A stretch of 64,000 bases of DNA, taken from positions 70,126 to 134,125 of the forward strand of contig QLIY01000112.1 of the NCBI GenBank assembly GCA_003260075.1, given 5' to 3'. The notes under the pieces are model-generated. The model did no database searches and had not been told where the DNA came from. It saw nothing but the letters and a program-made list of their open reading frames with translations. The stretch is from Phallusia mammillata (taxonomy: Eukaryota > Chordata > Ascidiacea > Phlebobranchia > Ascidiidae). Shown here piece after piece: positions 62,833-64,000 of the stretch. Positions within the stretch are counted from its first letter, which is position 1; every line of letters begins with the position of its first letter. The position numbers were made by a program, and so were the translations under genes.

Positions 62833-64000
62833 ATGGAGAGGATAGCAATACTTCTATGGTTATTAGGGTGTACCCCTATAGTGCGTAAGTACAAAATATG
62901 CTATTTGTATTTGCAAACTAACTGCACATTACGGAAATGTATTGATGATGCAATCGGTTAGCCATGCAAATATAATCACTTCAGAAATTTGGTTTATTGT
63001 AAACACCAACTGGACAGTTTGCAAGTAGTTTTGTACATTAGGGTGTTTCTAAAGAGAAACGTTTAAAATTCTGCCTGCCAGGGAGTGCAGACATTAAAGG
63101 TGGCTACAGAGGTACACTTGATTTGATAACAAGCAGGCGTAAATTGTGGAACACTTGCTTCGGTTTACAATGAATCCAGAATCATTTATATTTAGCAACA
63201 ACTTTGGACCGTGTGCAATGTGTACATTCTAAACGAATATCAAACTTACCATGAAATATTTGATCAATGAGATAACAGCGTTATTTTACCTTTTTTTCTC
63301 AGAATGTTGCGAGCCTGTTGATTGTACGTCTTGCACAACTGGACTGGGCAAATTTGATTACGAGCTTTGCAAGTACATTTGTTATGTTCACATTGACGAT
63401 ATTAGAATGTCAGGTAAATGCCTCTCAGCTAAGTATCACGGAACAATCAATTGTTTGGTTTTCAACACAAATTTTGCCGGTAGTAACAGTTTGATGTAAG
63501 AAACACACAATTTAAAGGAATATTATATCATAGTGTTTCTATCTAGCCGTAGTGATACTGTTTTACTCGTATCACTGATGATGGCATGAGCATTTCCTCA
63601 GACGTCTGAACAATATAACATGTCTATGTTGGGTATAGGGGCTAGTTGGGCCGTTATTATTCTTCACAAGTATTTTAATGTTGCTAAAAAGAAAACAACA
63701 CCAGCGAAATTAGGCATTTCAAATGTTTTGCCTCTAACTAAGATTCTCTTTGCACATTGCAGAAAGCGGGTGGAAAGATTGTCAACTTAGGATATACGGA
63801 AGGGCTGTTTTTTCAGTTCATAAACAGTGGAAGAAACATACACCTGAAGGATTCATTAGCATCCCCTTTTACTTGACGGCTGACATAGGTAACATTTACG
63901 AACTGGCTTTAATTTTTGTTCTAGAATTTGAACAAGTAAAAAAATATTGTTCTCGTTATCAAGTTACTGTTTCTTTTGAACAGCCAAACATTGTGGTGGA
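62833..64000 (+). CDS. Gene H, 5' part: astacin-kringle-TSP1 family gene running off the window
   Basis: Exon 1, 62833-62884, encodes a signal peptide (MERIAILLWLLGCTPIV) closely matching gene G. Exon 2, 63303-63413, encodes a six-cysteine-type module (CCEPVDCTSCTTGLGKFDYE). Exon 3, 63763-63888, encodes the astacin N-terminal part (VHKQWKKHTPEGFISIPFY). Lengths 52, 111 and 126 equal those of gene G exactly. A possible exon 4 acceptor lies at 63981-63983, but the 17 bases after it do not clearly match the family. No lesion is visible; the zinc site, kringle and TSP1 exons would lie beyond the window. Confidence 0.8.

Overview
The window looks like invertebrate chordate DNA, most likely from an ascidian tunicate (Ciona-like). 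The reasons are AT-rich sequence, small symmetric-phase exons with short introns, many lineage-expanded astacin genes, and abundant hAT-type miniature elements and tRNA-derived SINEs. This assignment is inference; I had no database.

The window is dominated by a cluster of eight paralogous copies of one multi-exon gene. Each complete copy has about 12 coding exons: signal peptide; a small six-cysteine module; five exons giving an astacin zinc metalloprotease (HExxHxxGxxH and SxMHY Met-turn) and the first half of a kringle; one exon for the second half of the kringle; then four exons alternating classic thrombospondin type 1 repeats (TSP1) with a short TSP1-like variant. On the + strand lie A (3' end only, 193-2529), B (pseudogene, 5329-7039), C (damaged, 8967-15383) and D (apparently intact, 669 residues, 16655-23232). 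On the - strand lie E (35921-40605, one poly-G lesion), F (apparently intact, 570 residues, 42512-48452) and G (49369-56807, one frameshift). On the + strand again is H (62833 to beyond the window end). D and E are tail-to-tail; G and H are head-to-head inside an inverted duplication. For D and F the spliced exon lengths sum to a multiple of three, which supports the models.

Between the + and - arms (23.2-35.9 kb) lies a repeat-rich stretch with a decayed Polinton/Maverick-like element (integrase and a companion ORF, 28.2-29.6 kb), a 250 bp direct repeat, a short LTR with primer-binding-like sequence, and a minus-strand BEL/Pao polyprotein remnant (32.4-34.9 kb). Between G and H are a hAT transposase pseudogene split by a 472 bp miniature hAT element, a calmodulin-like EF-hand 3' end, another hAT miniature element and a 59-60 base poly-C tract.

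The likely products are secreted, zinc-dependent matrix proteases whose kringle and TSP1 arrays would bind extracellular partners. Noteworthy points are the domain combination, the apparent absence of a classic astacin propeptide, a TSP1 variant shortened at two opposed cysteine loops, and a recurrent association of about 10-base poly-G runs with duplication junctions or exon lesions that looks like an assembly or sequencing artefact.
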